A DNA stretch of 64,000 nucleotides. Origin: Euglena gracilis (Eukaryota > Euglenida > Euglenophyceae > Euglenales). Shown here in pieces: positions 20,584 through 30,324 of this stretch (positions are counted from its first letter, which is position 1; every line of letters begins with the position of its first letter). The DNA is taken from NCBI GenBank assembly GCA_039621445.1, contig CP154954.1:11133229-11197228 (forward strand). Reading direction: 5' to 3'. The position numbers and the translations under genes were made by a program. The notes beneath the pieces were generated by a model. The model did not search any database and had not been told where the DNA came from. It saw only the letters and a list, made by a program, of their open reading frames with translations.

Positions 20584-21104
20584 CCCCTATGGCCGGAGGG
20601 TCCCGTCCGAAAACAATTTTGTACGGCGAGTGTGGTAATACCAACCCTGGCAAGGTATTGATGTAAAATAAACACCAATGAAGAACGGATAACCAATTCT
20701 TACCCGAGTTGGCCAGTGAAAGGCGAAGCATATTGACAACGGATTTCACGGCTGCCTCGGCTCTACCATTGCCTTTCGGGCGGTATATAATGGAAAAATG
20801 CTGCTCAATGCCGAGTAAACCGCACAAAGTTGTGAAAAACCGCGAAGAGATCAAGTGATCTTGATCACTCACAATTTCGTTCGGTAAACCCATTAAGCAG
20901 ATACATTTCTCCGGGAATATGGATGCCAGAATTTGGGCTGTCAACCCTGCTTTCCGGCATGGAATGGCTACAATGTACCCACTCAGCCGACAGACGACAA
21001 CAAAAATTGTAAATTTTGTCATCTGATCCTTTGCAAGGTTCAAGTTCGAGAAAGTCCATGCAGAGGGACGTAAAAGTGTCTGGTGGTACGGGGAAAAAGT
21101 CCAT
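20459..21104 (-). pseudogene. Integrase catalytic core, copy II (frameshifted)
   Basis: Frames 21104-20865 and 21043-20459 hold the three catalytic residues (Asp in MDFLELEPC, Asp in VSDQDHL, Glu in GRAEAAVKS) split by a frame break, exactly as in copy I. A stop after HSNKRK precedes the deleted GPY/F position. Confidence 0.85.
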
Positions 21105-21122
21105 CGTACCAGGGGGGGTACC

Positions 21123-22151
21123 TCAGCGCGGTTTCACAGCCTGGCAAAATTGGCACCGTTGCGAAATTCGCAAACAGCGCGAATATAAATCTTTTTCACT
21201 CAGGGTTGTGCCATATCTGCGACCCACTAGTGAAAGAAGTTTGGGGGCCCCAGGGTGACGAATGTTGTGATACCTCAAAATCACATCATCAACCAGGTCT
21301 TGGGGTATACAATATTTATAACCGGAAACATTCCGGAAAATAAGCCGCAATGGTGATAGAGAGTAATTCTCTATGGATTCACCATTACGAAGTCTATTCA
21401 CAATGGTACTATATATAGGGTCACGCGAATATTCCCATTCGCGGAGAAATAGGGGGGTAGGAGTTTCCGTACGCGTAATGCGACGGGGTGCGGCAGTGCG
21501 TCCACGCCGGCGCCTTCCACGCAATGGTGAAATGGCGATGCTGCGATATACCCGGGAAACGGGTAGTGAACCGAGCATGTTGTCCGCAGCGTCGGATCGA
21601 CGTGCGAACTGGTCAGCCTCATGGCTGCCATGAAAAGTCGCATCACCCTCATCCGGGTTCCCAGGATAATACCAGGGGGCTCGGCTGAGAGGATCCGCAA
21701 CGTTTTGCGTGTGACCTGGGGTATAGATAACCACCAGGTTAAACTGGCTCAAGAACTCATGCCATCGGCATCTTCTGCCAACTGATGACATGGCCTTGTT
21801 TAGGTCCTCTGTATACCAGTGTTGAAGGCTCTCATGATCCGTCAACACGAGTATCTGGACAAAGCTGCTGGCTATCCAGCTGCGGAATGTCTGGAGAATA
21901 AGCACAATGGTATATGTCTCCTTTTCGCGAATGCTCCATTTAACCTGTCCTTTCCCGTTGTCGCCCTGTAGCTTCCTGCTGAAGAAAGACACAGGTCGGA
22001 GTTCATTCGCCGCATTATGCAGGCTAAGAACCCCGCCAACAGCGTAATCGCTGCTGTCGACTTCCAGGACATATTGTTTATATGGATCCGCGATATCGAG
22101 AACCACGTTCTCGAGCAGCAAGTCCTTGATTTTATTCAAGGCCTCGCGCAT
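21123..22151 (-). CDS. RNase H and integrase zinc-binding domain, copy II
   Basis: 342 codons in one frame. The RNase H acidic residues are visible (EVDSSDYAVGG, REKETY, LTDHESLQ, NVADPLSR), followed by a linker and the integrase HHCC domain (YHNIRH ... CQFC). In the normal polyprotein RT precedes and the integrase core follows; both are frame-broken here. Confidence 0.85.
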   Translation of the reverse strand: MREALNKIKDLLLENVVLDIADPYKQYVLEVDSSDYAVGGVLSLHNAANELRPVSFFSRKLQGDNGKGQVKWSIREKETYTIVLILQTFRSWIASSFVQILVLTDHESLQHWYTEDLNKAMSSVGRRCRWHEFLSQFNLVVIYTPGHTQNVADPLSRAPWYYPGNPDEGDATFHGSHEADQFARRSDAADNMLGSLPVSRVYRSIAISPLRGRRRRGRTAAPRRITRTETPTPLFLREWEYSRDPIYSTIVNRLRNGESIENYSLSPLRLIFRNVSGYKYCIPQDLVDDVILRYHNIRHPGAPKLLSLVGRRYGTTLSEKDLYSRCLRISQRCQFCQAVKPR

Positions 22152-22176
22152 TTGGTCATCCCAAATGACTTTTGCG

Positions 22177-22842
22177 TTATCGGGTGTCCGATTTTTGAGT
22201 TGTCGGGTTAGGGGTACCGCGATTTTTTGCGAAATCTTTCATGTAAACCGCGTAATGTTGGGCTAATCCCAAAAATCCCTTTAAATGCGTTAAGGTCTTA
22301 ATGACATCAGGAGTCCATTTCTTAATGGCCTCCATCTTACTGGGTGCCGCTTTACGCTGCCCGTTGCTCAGGATATGCCCGCAAAACTTAATAATTTTGC
22401 AAAACAGGTGCATTTTGGAACCCTTCACAAAAAGCGCATGCTTTTTGAACGCAGATAATACCACCCGCACATCGTGATAGTGCGGTTCGAGGATAGCCTC
22501 GCCCGATTTCGCGGATGGCGGTTGGGTTCCCACCAGTACATCATCGATGTACACCAGAGCAAACGGTAAATCGCGCAAAACCCACTCTATCATGCGTTGA
22601 AACATGGCTGGGCCCATTCCTTACACCCATGGGAGTACCGTCCATTGGTACACACCCTTGGATGTCACGAATGCCGTGTACGGTTGCGAATCAGGATGCA
22701 AACGCATCTGATGGAAACCGTCTTCCAGATCAAAGATTGAGCACAACCGGTTATCCGATTGTCTGGTGATCAAATCTTTGATCAGCGGTAACGGGAAGGG
22801 GTCATCCTTCGTTTGGGAGTTCAGGTACCGGTAATCCAGCAC
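22177..22842 (-). pseudogene. Reverse transcriptase palm and thumb, copy II (frameshifted)
   Basis: Frames 22842-22621 and 22617-22177 carry RT motif A (IFDLEDGFHQM) and the YIDDVLVG catalytic motif, with a frame break between them near 22619 where copy IV reads through. The thumb/connection (FLGLAQHYA) follows. RT copies element RNA into DNA using the tRNA primer. Confidence 0.85.
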
Positions 22843-22848
22843 TAGTCT

Positions 22849-23315
22849 CTACTTCTTTTGACCAGACTGGTCAGCGGGTTTGGGCACCACAAAAACCTGT
22901 GATGTCCATTCGCTCTTGGAAGGGATAATCCACTTCCGCTGGATGGGTTTCTCAATCATCTCGTTGAGAGCTTGTTCGCGTTCACCCGAACAACGGAAGA
23001 ATTTACGGTGCATGGGTTTAGCGCCATCCTTGAGCTCGATTTTGCAAACACCGAACGGGCCGCGAATCGCGGGGTCGATGTCGCTGGCGTATACTGGGTT
23101 ATCCAGTACACCATGAAATTCGCGAGTAATTCGCGAACAATAGTCAGCAGACTTGGGGAGTTGGTCCGCACTCTCAATGACCGCAGAAATCTGCGTTGAG
23201 GGTGTGGCATCCCCCTTGGTACCAAGGTATCTTGGCACACGCACATCGGATATTCCGAATGCGTCAAAGAAACAAACGCCAAAAATTATTTCTTTAACCG
23301 GTGGTAATAATATAC
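22849..23315 (-). pseudogene. Linker and RT fingers region, copy II
   Basis: Frame 23328-22849 matches residues about 135-280 of the copy IV pol ORF, including the Ty3-like KPMHRKFFRCSGEREQAL and IPSKSEWTSQVFVVPK motifs at the start of RT. A stop (AAG to TAG) at 22849 separates it from motif A. Confidence 0.8.
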
Positions 23316-23480
23316 TGGACGTCCTCAATCCCGTTGCGCAAGGTAACTTTATATCGCCCGCTACTACCTAACCTCTCCAAAATTTCGCATGGGCCGAGCC
23401 AAAGAGGATCTAGCTTGGAGGATTGCATGCGGGTGCGGTTATTCCGTACCCACACGTGGTCACCTGGACTATACACAGGC
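23316..23480 (-). other. Displaced GPY/F module of integrase (165 bp)
   Basis: Absent from the same place in copy IV, where sequence runs directly from the left to the right junction. Minus-strand translation gives the integrase C-terminal GPY/F domain: YSPGDHVWVRN, KLDPLWLGPCEILERLG, GRYKVTLRNGIEDV. Copy III carries this domain at its normal place (30030-29854). It is missing between integrase core and chromodomain in copies I, II and IV. The insert is exactly 55 codons but is read out of frame with its surroundings and ends the upstream frame with a stop. Confidence 0.8.
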
Positions 23481-23960
23481 ACAAAAATCCTCGAATAGTG
23501 GTACATCAGCGGGTAAATCCCACCAGTGGAAACACACATGGGATAGTTGGTGAAACCAATCCGCATTCGGATTGACGGGTATGAGGAGAGCTCCTCGCGC
23601 TTCATCGCGGAGGATTTTCTCCACCACATCCGGGAAAAAGTTCGGGAGAGGGTGCATCCAGAGCACCGTATCACCCCAAAATTTCAGAAATGCGTTGGAA
23701 TGTCGCGACCAATATCGTGACAAGCGCGCATGCGCTTTTGATGAAAACACATCAATTTCTAATGACAAATCGAAGGAATCAGCCACAACCGCGATTTTGG
23801 AGAACGATCCCTCCAAAATTCGGTATTGACCAAAATTTAATGCGTTCCATACGCGCATCGCGTATGTGTCGACCTGGTTCGCGGGGTGAAGAGCAGTAAC
23901 GCAATTCAGGGATCCGCAAACATAAGTCAAGGGTGTTTTATCCACTCTCCCTAGGGGCAT
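23481..23960 (-). pseudogene. Methyltransferase-like domain of pol, copy II
   Basis: 163-codon frame (23960-23469). Motifs: LEIDVFSSKAHARLSRYWSR, LWMHPLP in place of WxNPPF, DEARGALLIPV, NADWFHQL, WDLPADVPLFEDF. The order matches the element 2 protein and phage Dam-like enzymes, but the NPP motif is altered, so catalysis is unlikely. It sits between protease and RT, and copies III and IV keep it in the same place. Confidence 0.6.
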
Positions 23961-24206
23961 TCCTCAATGTTGATGGGTTGGATGGGTGTATACCCAGTCC
24001 ATATCATGCGAGATGGAGGTGGGGGAGGTGTGTGACACGGATTTCGCTGTCCCAAACAACAAGGCAATACCTCGTTGTTGGAGCACTTGATGTACGGTCG
24101 CGCATTGCGAACCGCAACCAAGTGTATGGTTGCGCGAAATCGGGATTATTGTTGGTGTTTGGACTAGGCATCCACAATCGAAATCTGGCTGGGCGGAAAT
24201 TCTCCC

Positions 24207-25115
24207 TCAGTGCACACATTGGAAGGGAGTGTCGGAGTAGTGGTCCTGGTCGCGCACGTTGGTCTGGTGGGGGTGTGTGTAAAAGTCGGGATGCGCTGTT
24301 GTAGCTGCTGGGGGGTGTACAGATGTATCTGAAAGCGATACATCTGGTGGAAAACGGGGTATTGGTGCAGCTGGGCGACTACTCGACACCGTACGTACTT
24401 CAGGCCTTTGGGCTTTCGTCTTGTAACCCAGTGGAACGAAAGGGGTACCGCTACTCGCTTGCCCTGCCTCATGGGGAACGGAAGTTGGTGTGTCAATGGG
24501 CAGGGGGTGAACTTTCTCGGTACACCCGGTGTGGAAAACGTTGGTTGGTGTGGTTGGTAACGGGGTAAATTTTTTTGAAATCGGTGTGGAAATATTGGTG
24601 GTCGTCGCGGTTGACGCCACGGGTGCTGAAGGTTTGGGGGGCAATGAAGAGAATGGTGATGTGCGCCAACCGTGGGAGTGGCAATCCACTACCAGCCGGT
24701 GCTGACGTAAAAAGGGGTATCCAAGAATTACGCCAGAACCATGGATTCCGGATTCGTATCCCCAGGTATCCGGAAAATTTTGCGTTTGGGGGGGGTGTGA
24801 GTGGTGCTTGGGGATGAGGGGTAGGACAATGTCCAAAAAGCATCCCAAGTCACCGCCGCACATGGGGGTGTTGTCAGCCGTCGTAATTTTGATCAGCTTC
24901 TTGGCTTTCACCAAGAGGGGGGTTGGTATCAACCCGAACCGAAAAAGTAGTGCAATGCGACAACCAGTATCAATGAGAATTTTGACTTTTGCACTACAAT
25001 TTTGGAATTTGATTTCCGCTTGGACCAAAAGTTCAATGGGGGGTAAGCAAAGTGAAGGGTCTGGCGAAAATACGTTTTCTTCCAGCTTTCCCATGATCCC
25101 TTTCCTACTTTGCAC
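24207..25115 (-). CDS. Aspartic protease and linker, copy II
   Basis: 302 codons. The retropepsin pattern is clear: LIDTGCRIALLF (catalytic Asp in DTG), then GGDLGCFLDIVL and the late GVILGYPFL strand that closes the active-site fold. A long Ser/Thr/Pro-rich linker with a His-rich end follows. Retropepsins act as dimers to cut the gag-pol product. It lies just downstream of gag (25219) in another frame. Confidence 0.85.
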   Translation of the reverse strand: MQSRKGIMGKLEENVFSPDPSLCLPPIELLVQAEIKFQNCSAKVKILIDTGCRIALLFRFGLIPTPLLVKAKKLIKITTADNTPMCGGDLGCFLDIVLPLIPKHHSHPPQTQNFPDTWGYESGIHGSGVILGYPFLRQHRLVVDCHSHGWRTSPFSSLPPKPSAPVASTATTTNISTPISKKFTPLPTTPTNVFHTGCTEKVHPLPIDTPTSVPHEAGQASSGTPFVPLGYKTKAQRPEVRTVSSSRPAAPIPRFPPDVSLSDTSVHPPAATTAHPDFYTHPHQTNVRDQDHYSDTPFQCVH

Positions 25116-25218
25116 AACATTCCGAGCGGAAAGCTGGAGTGGGGGGTGGGGGACCCGAAAATTTTCCGGGTACCGACCAGAAAGGCAGATGGGCAGGGGG
25201 GGCGGGGTTGATCAGGTC

Positions 25219-26910
25219 CTACCTCCATCTGTTCATCAGCCCAGAGGTCCGTTCCCTCGGACCTCGGGCTCCCCTACTCCAGGTCCGAACCGGCCGAATA
25301 GCCGCTATGGGCCTTTTAGAGGTGTAGAAGGATTTCAACGTGCGCACCGCCATGCGGGCATCGTCGAAATCGGTATCCGTGGTCTCATCCCCCTCCCTGC
25401 CCGAAGCCGGGGTGTCATCCTCCAAACAAGATATCTTGAAACCGACTTTATGGCGGTTGGAGGAGTGACCCTTGTCACCGCGATTCATACCGCGATGACG
25501 TTGGCCAGGGCGTGGAGAACGAGAACGCAGACATTTGGATGAGTGGTGATCACTCGATCCACAAAGCGAACACCGAGATTTGTGTCGCGATTCTGGGTAA
25601 CGGGGGGATCGGTTTCCCGATTTCCCGTCAACCGTCGCGGTGACCGGATATCCCGTCGACGATGACCGGTGTATCGAGGTTTTCCCGACGAGGATCGCGA
25701 AGAAGATGATCCGCTTCGCAAAACACGATCGCGATGTCTCGCGATGAGAATCACACTTCTTGGACAGGGCACCGGGTGACCTACCCCGAGGGGTACCGTG
25801 TTTCCGCTGATCGCAGAACAGGATCCGGGGGCTAATACCACCGGAACGGGCACCCGATGACCGTGAATTGCCCAATTGGCGTGAAAATGCGGAGGAACCC
25901 GAACCCCGTGATGTGGTCGAGCCTCGCGGACTCTGAATACGCTTACACACTTCAGGATTAGGACATTCCCGAGACATATGTCCCGCTTTGTTGCAGAAAA
26001 AGCACACTTTATCCGTGGCTTGGTCCGAAGAACGCGGATATCGCGTTTTCGATCCCGTGTTTGGTGAGGTGGGTGAATCCGGTGATTTTTGCAATGCGTT
26101 CACCGAACCAGCCGGTAATCCAGCGGTTGGGTGTGCGTTATACGCGGATTGAATCTGACCAAGAAGCTGTGATAGCTTCAACTGCTTGGAAACATAATTC
26201 CAGCGTTGGTCAAGAGTCATTGGATGACTCGCCAACTCCTCACGGTGGATATCCTTGATGAGACTAGGCGTGAAATGCATGAGAACAGCATCAAACTGTT
26301 CGTGCACTTGCTTTTCACTGAGTTCATCCACTTCAGCGGCAAGTCCTAACCATTTGGCATACCAAAGGTCAATGGACTTCCACTTGCGGTCGGGTGGGGC
26401 GCATTGCCGCCACTTGGTCTCTAGGGTAATCCTAGCGACCAAACTTGAACTGGTGGAAGCGTATTGCTCCACCAGGTCATCAAGGGAAACGCGGTAGCGA
26501 ATCACGAGTTGTCGCGCGCGTTCCTTCTCATCCCTAGGGAGGCAATCGATGAATTCCATCTTGATCACCTCCGGGTTTGTGTCCTGGGTTGGCCCTTTTA
26601 ATGCCCAGTAGTACTGCAAGTCCCGGAAAAACTGTCTCCATGTGGTTGGATCACCGTCCCATTGGGGTTTCACCTTATTCGCGATTGCGATGGTGCCCTT
26701 GAAGTCTTTCTGAGAAACCCAATGACCCTCGGTGGTATTCCGTGGTTTTGGGCCTGGGTACGCTCGAGCACCAAGCGTATCCTTTCCGGAATCTTGGCGG
26801 AATTCGCGAAATTTCTGGTGAAGGTGAATCCTGGTACCAGAAATCCGGTCGCAAACCCTGTTGGGCACCCGTAATACGGGGACTCTCCGGTGTGGGGGTA
26901 TGTCGCGCAT
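25219..26910 (-). CDS. Gag capsid and nucleocapsid, copy II
   Basis: 563 codons. The capsid block includes KPQWDGDPTTWRQFFRDL, then WYAKWLGLAAEVDELSEKQV and TLDQRWNYVSKQLKLSQL. The first CCHC zinc knuckle is CFFCNKAGHMSREC; a basic Arg/Ser/Gly-rich stretch follows, then a second knuckle CSLCGSSDHHSSKC. These bind the genomic RNA in the particle. The C-terminal part is acidic (REGDETTDTDFDD). The upstream coiled-coil half of gag lies in other frames because of small indels. Confidence 0.85.
   Translation of the reverse strand: MRDIPPHRRVPVLRVPNRVCDRISGTRIHLHQKFREFRQDSGKDTLGARAYPGPKPRNTTEGHWVSQKDFKGTIAIANKVKPQWDGDPTTWRQFFRDLQYYWALKGPTQDTNPEVIKMEFIDCLPRDEKERARQLVIRYRVSLDDLVEQYASTSSSLVARITLETKWRQCAPPDRKWKSIDLWYAKWLGLAAEVDELSEKQVHEQFDAVLMHFTPSLIKDIHREELASHPMTLDQRWNYVSKQLKLSQLLGQIQSAYNAHPTAGLPAGSVNALQKSPDSPTSPNTGSKTRYPRSSDQATDKVCFFCNKAGHMSRECPNPEVCKRIQSPRGSTTSRGSGSSAFSRQLGNSRSSGARSGGISPRILFCDQRKHGTPRGRSPGALSKKCDSHRETSRSCFAKRIIFFAILVGKTSIHRSSSTGYPVTATVDGKSGNRSPRYPESRHKSRCSLCGSSDHHSSKCLRSRSPRPGQRHRGMNRGDKGHSSNRHKVGFKISCLEDDTPASGREGDETTDTDFDDARMAVRTLKSFYTSKRPIAAIRPVRTWSRGARGPRERTSGLMNRWR
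26868..26880. repeat. Mini-hairpin CCCG-TAATA-CGGG
   Basis: Four-base stem with loop TAATA in gag. A second hairpin TTCCC-GTAAT-GGGAA lies at 27024-27038. Confidence 0.75.
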
Positions 26911-26946
26911 GCAACATGTGACCCACTCCCGGTGTACGGGTTTGGC

Positions 26947-29305
26947 TCATTCCACGCACAAGCATGGAATGATGGATTTCTTGGTGGGACTTGGCGGAAT
27001 CGCCGTGTTTTCCGAAAATTCGGTTCCCGTAATGGGAAATTCATCCGAAAACTGGGTTTGGGTTGTGGGCAAGGCCAATGGTGGCACAATTCGCGGAATC
27101 GCGGATTGTGACACTCGGGACACGGGTTGTGGTCGTGCATGTGCACCTAGAGTCGGGTTATGAAAACACGACTCTGAAACATTTGGCGCGTCTTCGGCAA
27201 TGCATACTGCCGAATTGCGGTGTGAAACCCGCTGTTGGTTGGACACATTATCCAAACCCACAGACAAGTCATGCACAGTTTGCTCCAAGTGCTCAACGAG
27301 TTGGAGTTGACCGCAAATACGGTCAACTTCATCCTCCAAAGCGCGAATACGCTTGCGGTAACGGGAAAAGTCATCCGAGTGCGGAAACCTTTCGGAAATT
27401 TCGGTAACATCTTGGACAAGGTTCCCGTGAGAATTATCCAATAATTGGAGTTGTCCCATTAATGCTTTTACAGCATTTGAGAGAATCTGCAGTTACCTTG
27501 GTTGGTGTGGTGGTGGGTGCAACCGGTGCAGCGTTATCCGACAACGCGGTTGTGGTACCCACGGGAAAATTTGCGGATTGCAGCTTATCCAAAAACGCGG
27601 AAATTCGCTCATCCAACCTGGTAATTTCACTTTGCGTGGATCGGGCATTCCGATTAACCGATTATTCAAGCAGTAATAGGCTGTTGCAGAAACTTGCAAT
27701 GTTTCCTGATTGTCAGTGAGCATTTTGTCATAAAATGCCTTGAAATCGGGGTTCTCGGTAATCCAGGAATTGGAACCTGCAGGTAGAGACTGCATTTCTT
27801 TTTTTTTAGCAGACACCGATGCATACCGGGTCTGGAGTTTTCCAGTAGCAGTTTGAATACCGCTAATGTCCGGAACTCGGTGGGAAAGTGCGCAATAGCT
27901 TTGTTGCAAACCCCTAATGGCCGAGTTAATCCCGCCAATGTCGGATTGCAACTGCAACTGCAGGGAATCCTGCCGTTGTGCTACTTCTGCGACTTTCGCG
28001 CTCAGATTGGCTAATCCAACCCGATTTGCGTCACAATAGCAGGTTTTCTGATCCAAGCGGGAAAGTCGCTCCTCCAACTGCCGCACATACGTGTGGGGAG
28101 CAAAATTCTCGTTGGATTGTGACTGGAATTGCCGAAATTTTTCTGTTTCTTCATCGCACAACTGCATAATGCGGTGTTGCGATTCATGGAAAGTTGCGGA
28201 CAATGTGGTGAAATGGTCCATAGACACAAATCCACCACTGTTTGATGTTGCAGACAAGGAATGTCGTGCATGCAACTGTTGTTGCAAATGCACGAGATTG
28301 TTGCAAATGAACAGGACTCCATTTGTCCGGATAACTGTTGTAGTGAGTCACGCAAGTGCAGAAACTTGGAATCATTCCGCGTTTCCGCTTCATGCATACA
28401 TTCACTAATTTGCCGGAAGTTTTGCGGGAGTTGTTGGCATATTTTGTCAAAGGTTTCCCGAAAGCTTGCAAGGTCAATACCCGCACTTTCGAAATTCCTC
28501 TGGCAATATTTGCCAACTTCCTGCAAGTAATTCCAGCAGTATTCCAGCTTGGTGAAGACAAGTTTTTTTCCATGTCGTCATCAAACTGGAGCACTTTGTT
28601 GAGTGCGGTTGCACAATCTGCAACGCATTGTTGCACGTGGTTGAACTGCCTCACAAGGGGGTGATCCCCTGGAAGCTGAGCAACGATATCCTGCACGTCC
28701 TCAGCAGTGAGGAGCTCACCAGTGCCCTTCCCATAGCCATCCATGTGTTGGGACGTACCGGAGAATTCCGGTACCACTAGGCGAGTTTCCGGTTGCCAAG
28801 GTAGTGCGGGATAGCACCCAAGATCGGGTGGTGGTGGCAAAGCTCTGTAAGGGCTTGCCGGTGGAAGAACGGGTGGTGGTTGAAAGAAACACGGGCTTTC
28901 TAGCCCACCATCACCCGAGAAGCCCGGTGGCTGAATCACCACGGGTCTCTCCGGTGTGTGCAGCTGCACCATTGCCGCAGACAGAGGCGAATACCCGCTT
29001 TGTGACAAGGTGAGTGCGGAAGAGGCCGCATTAGCCTCTGAAGCCAATGATGTGGGGGGCTCATTGCCGACCACTGTCAATGATGACAAATGTTGCAATC
29101 TGGACAATTGAACCAATTGTGCCTCATCGGCGTGGGAACTGGAAGCAGTTTCACATAAAAGCTTCCAATCCCCATTTTCCTGGTCAATGTCTTGCAATTG
29201 TGCCTGTAATAAGGCATAGTTGAATTGATGGTTGGGGCCTGTTCTTTGCATCTTACTGATGACAAAAACAGCAAAAACGCACAAAACTAAACAGTTGTGC
29301 GGCAC
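26947..29305 (-). pseudogene. Gag N-terminal coiled-coil region, copy II (three frames)
   Basis: Frames 29305-28184, 28293-27493 and 27459-26947 together give about 750 residues. The likely gag start is the Met at about 29252 (MQRTGPNHQF). A Pro-rich block (PPASPYRALPPPPDLG) is followed by long heptad-like stretches (QLEERLSRLDQKT, then LANLSAKVAEVAQRQDSLQLQLQ) and another coiled coil (SRYRKRIRALEDEVDRI). It is unusually long for a Ty3/gypsy gag. Small indels break it. Confidence 0.8.
28755..28774. repeat. Mini-hairpin with paired change, copy II version
   Basis: Stem GTACCGGA/TCCGGTAC around loop GAAT in gag. Copies IV and V carry GTACCAGA/TCTGGTAC at the same place: a G-C pair replaced by A-T, synonymous on both sides. 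Confidence 0.85.
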
Positions 29306-29521
29306 CAGAGGGGCTGTAACGGGTAATACCGTACAGAACCTTCCGGAGCCTGCTCGTCTGCTTAGACGTTGACTAGAAGCCGGAGCTGACGCTGCGACCG
29401 TGTAATAACGGAGCAGGGGCCCTCCGCTGCGGGTCAGCGTAGGATAGAATCAAACTGCAACCAAGTGTAATAACTGGTAGCCTTTTGTTTTTCTGTATGG
29501 GCTGTATGTGTAGGATCGTGA
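29306..29521 (-). other. Leader between PBS and gag, copy II
   Basis: No gene seen. About 215 bp of transcribed leader containing small hairpins such as CGG-TAATA-CCG near 29320. Packaging signals would be expected here, but none can be pointed to. Confidence 0.5.
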
Positions 29522-29536
29522 CCTCCTCTGCTACCA
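29522..29536 (-). other. Primer binding site (initiator tRNA-Met type), copy II
   Basis: On the minus strand it reads TGGTAGCAGAGGAGG, two bases after the end of the 5' LTR. TGGTAGCAGAGG is complementary to the usual 3' end of eukaryotic initiator tRNA-Met, the common Ty3/gypsy primer. Confidence 0.85.
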
Positions 29537-29538
29537 CG

Positions 29539-29853
29539 TGTAAGTCTGATTCCCAATTCTCCTTTCCCAATTCCCAAAAAGCCTTCGCTTTCGCCTTGGC
29601 GCACCTACTTGGGAACTGAAAATCAGAGTAACAGAAAATTCCTTTTTCCCACTTCCCAAGAAGCAATGCACGAAGCAATGCAGGGAGGACGGACTGGATA
29701 TCCAAGTCCGGTCCGGAGAAAAGGAAGGACAAAGGGAAAAACAGAATACCACCTGTGGAGAGAGAAGGGGCACCCATTAGGAGATCCTAATAGGATCTGC
29801 TTCCATCCTAACTTCCTCAACGGAAGGGGACAGAAGCATATGCCTGGTACACA
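29539..29853 (-). repeat. 5' LTR of copy II
   Basis: 315 bp, on the minus strand TGTGTACCAGGC to CAGACTTACA. It closely matches the 3' LTR of copy IV (40516-40828). It abuts the PBS on the left and truncated copy III on the right. It should contain the promoter, but no TATA box can be assigned with confidence. Confidence 0.9.
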
Positions 29854-30324
29854 CCTCGACACCGTTGGGTAAAGCGACTTTATAGCGCCGACTTGTACCC
29901 AACCGATCAAGGATCTCACATGGTCCCATCCAGAGGGGGTCCAACTTCGTGGATTGCATGCGAGTTCTACCGTTCCGAACCCACACGCGGTCACCTGGGT
30001 TGTATACCGGTGATTTGTAATCTTGTAAGAATTGTGTTTTTGTTTTTGTAAGTGTATAGCGACTACGTGCTTTTGCACATCCGTGCACAATAATTCTACT
30101 TCAGAGAACAATGTTTCGCAGCTCACGCTAGAACGAGCGGGTCGTTCTGACTCGATGTCGCCCATGGCTGGGGGGTCTCGTCCGAAGACGATTTTGTACG
30201 GTGAGTATTGTAATATCAGACGCGGTAAAGTGTCGATATAAAATAAACACCAGGGTAGTACTTGTAGCCAGGCATTGTGCGATTTGGCCAGAGAAAGTCG
30301 TAGCATGTTGACTACAGCTTTCAC
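29854..30324 (-). pseudogene. Integrase core end and GPY/F domain, copy III
   Basis: Frame 30324 onward carries the end of the integrase core (AVVNMLRLSLAKS, PYKIVFGRDPPAMGD). After a shift, frame 30088-29854 gives the full GPY/F domain (YNPGDRVWVRN, KLDPLWMGPCEILDRLG, YKVALPNGVEV). This is the only copy with the domain at its normal place. The LTR of copy II cuts it before the chromodomain. Confidence 0.85.

Larger units (their letters stand above)
8445..29853 (-). mobile_element. Giant Ty3/gypsy element, copy II (5' LTR to 3' region)
   Basis: The longest copy, 21.4 kb including two inserted elements (about 16 kb without them). Minus-strand order: 5' LTR 29853-29539, PBS, gag, protease, methyltransferase-like domain, RT, RNase H, integrase, chromodomain, ORF3, 3' region. 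The 3' LTR is lost at the N gap. It inserted into copy III, whose integrase C-terminus abuts the 5' LTR. Many frameshifts and stops make it non-functional as read. Confidence 0.9.
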
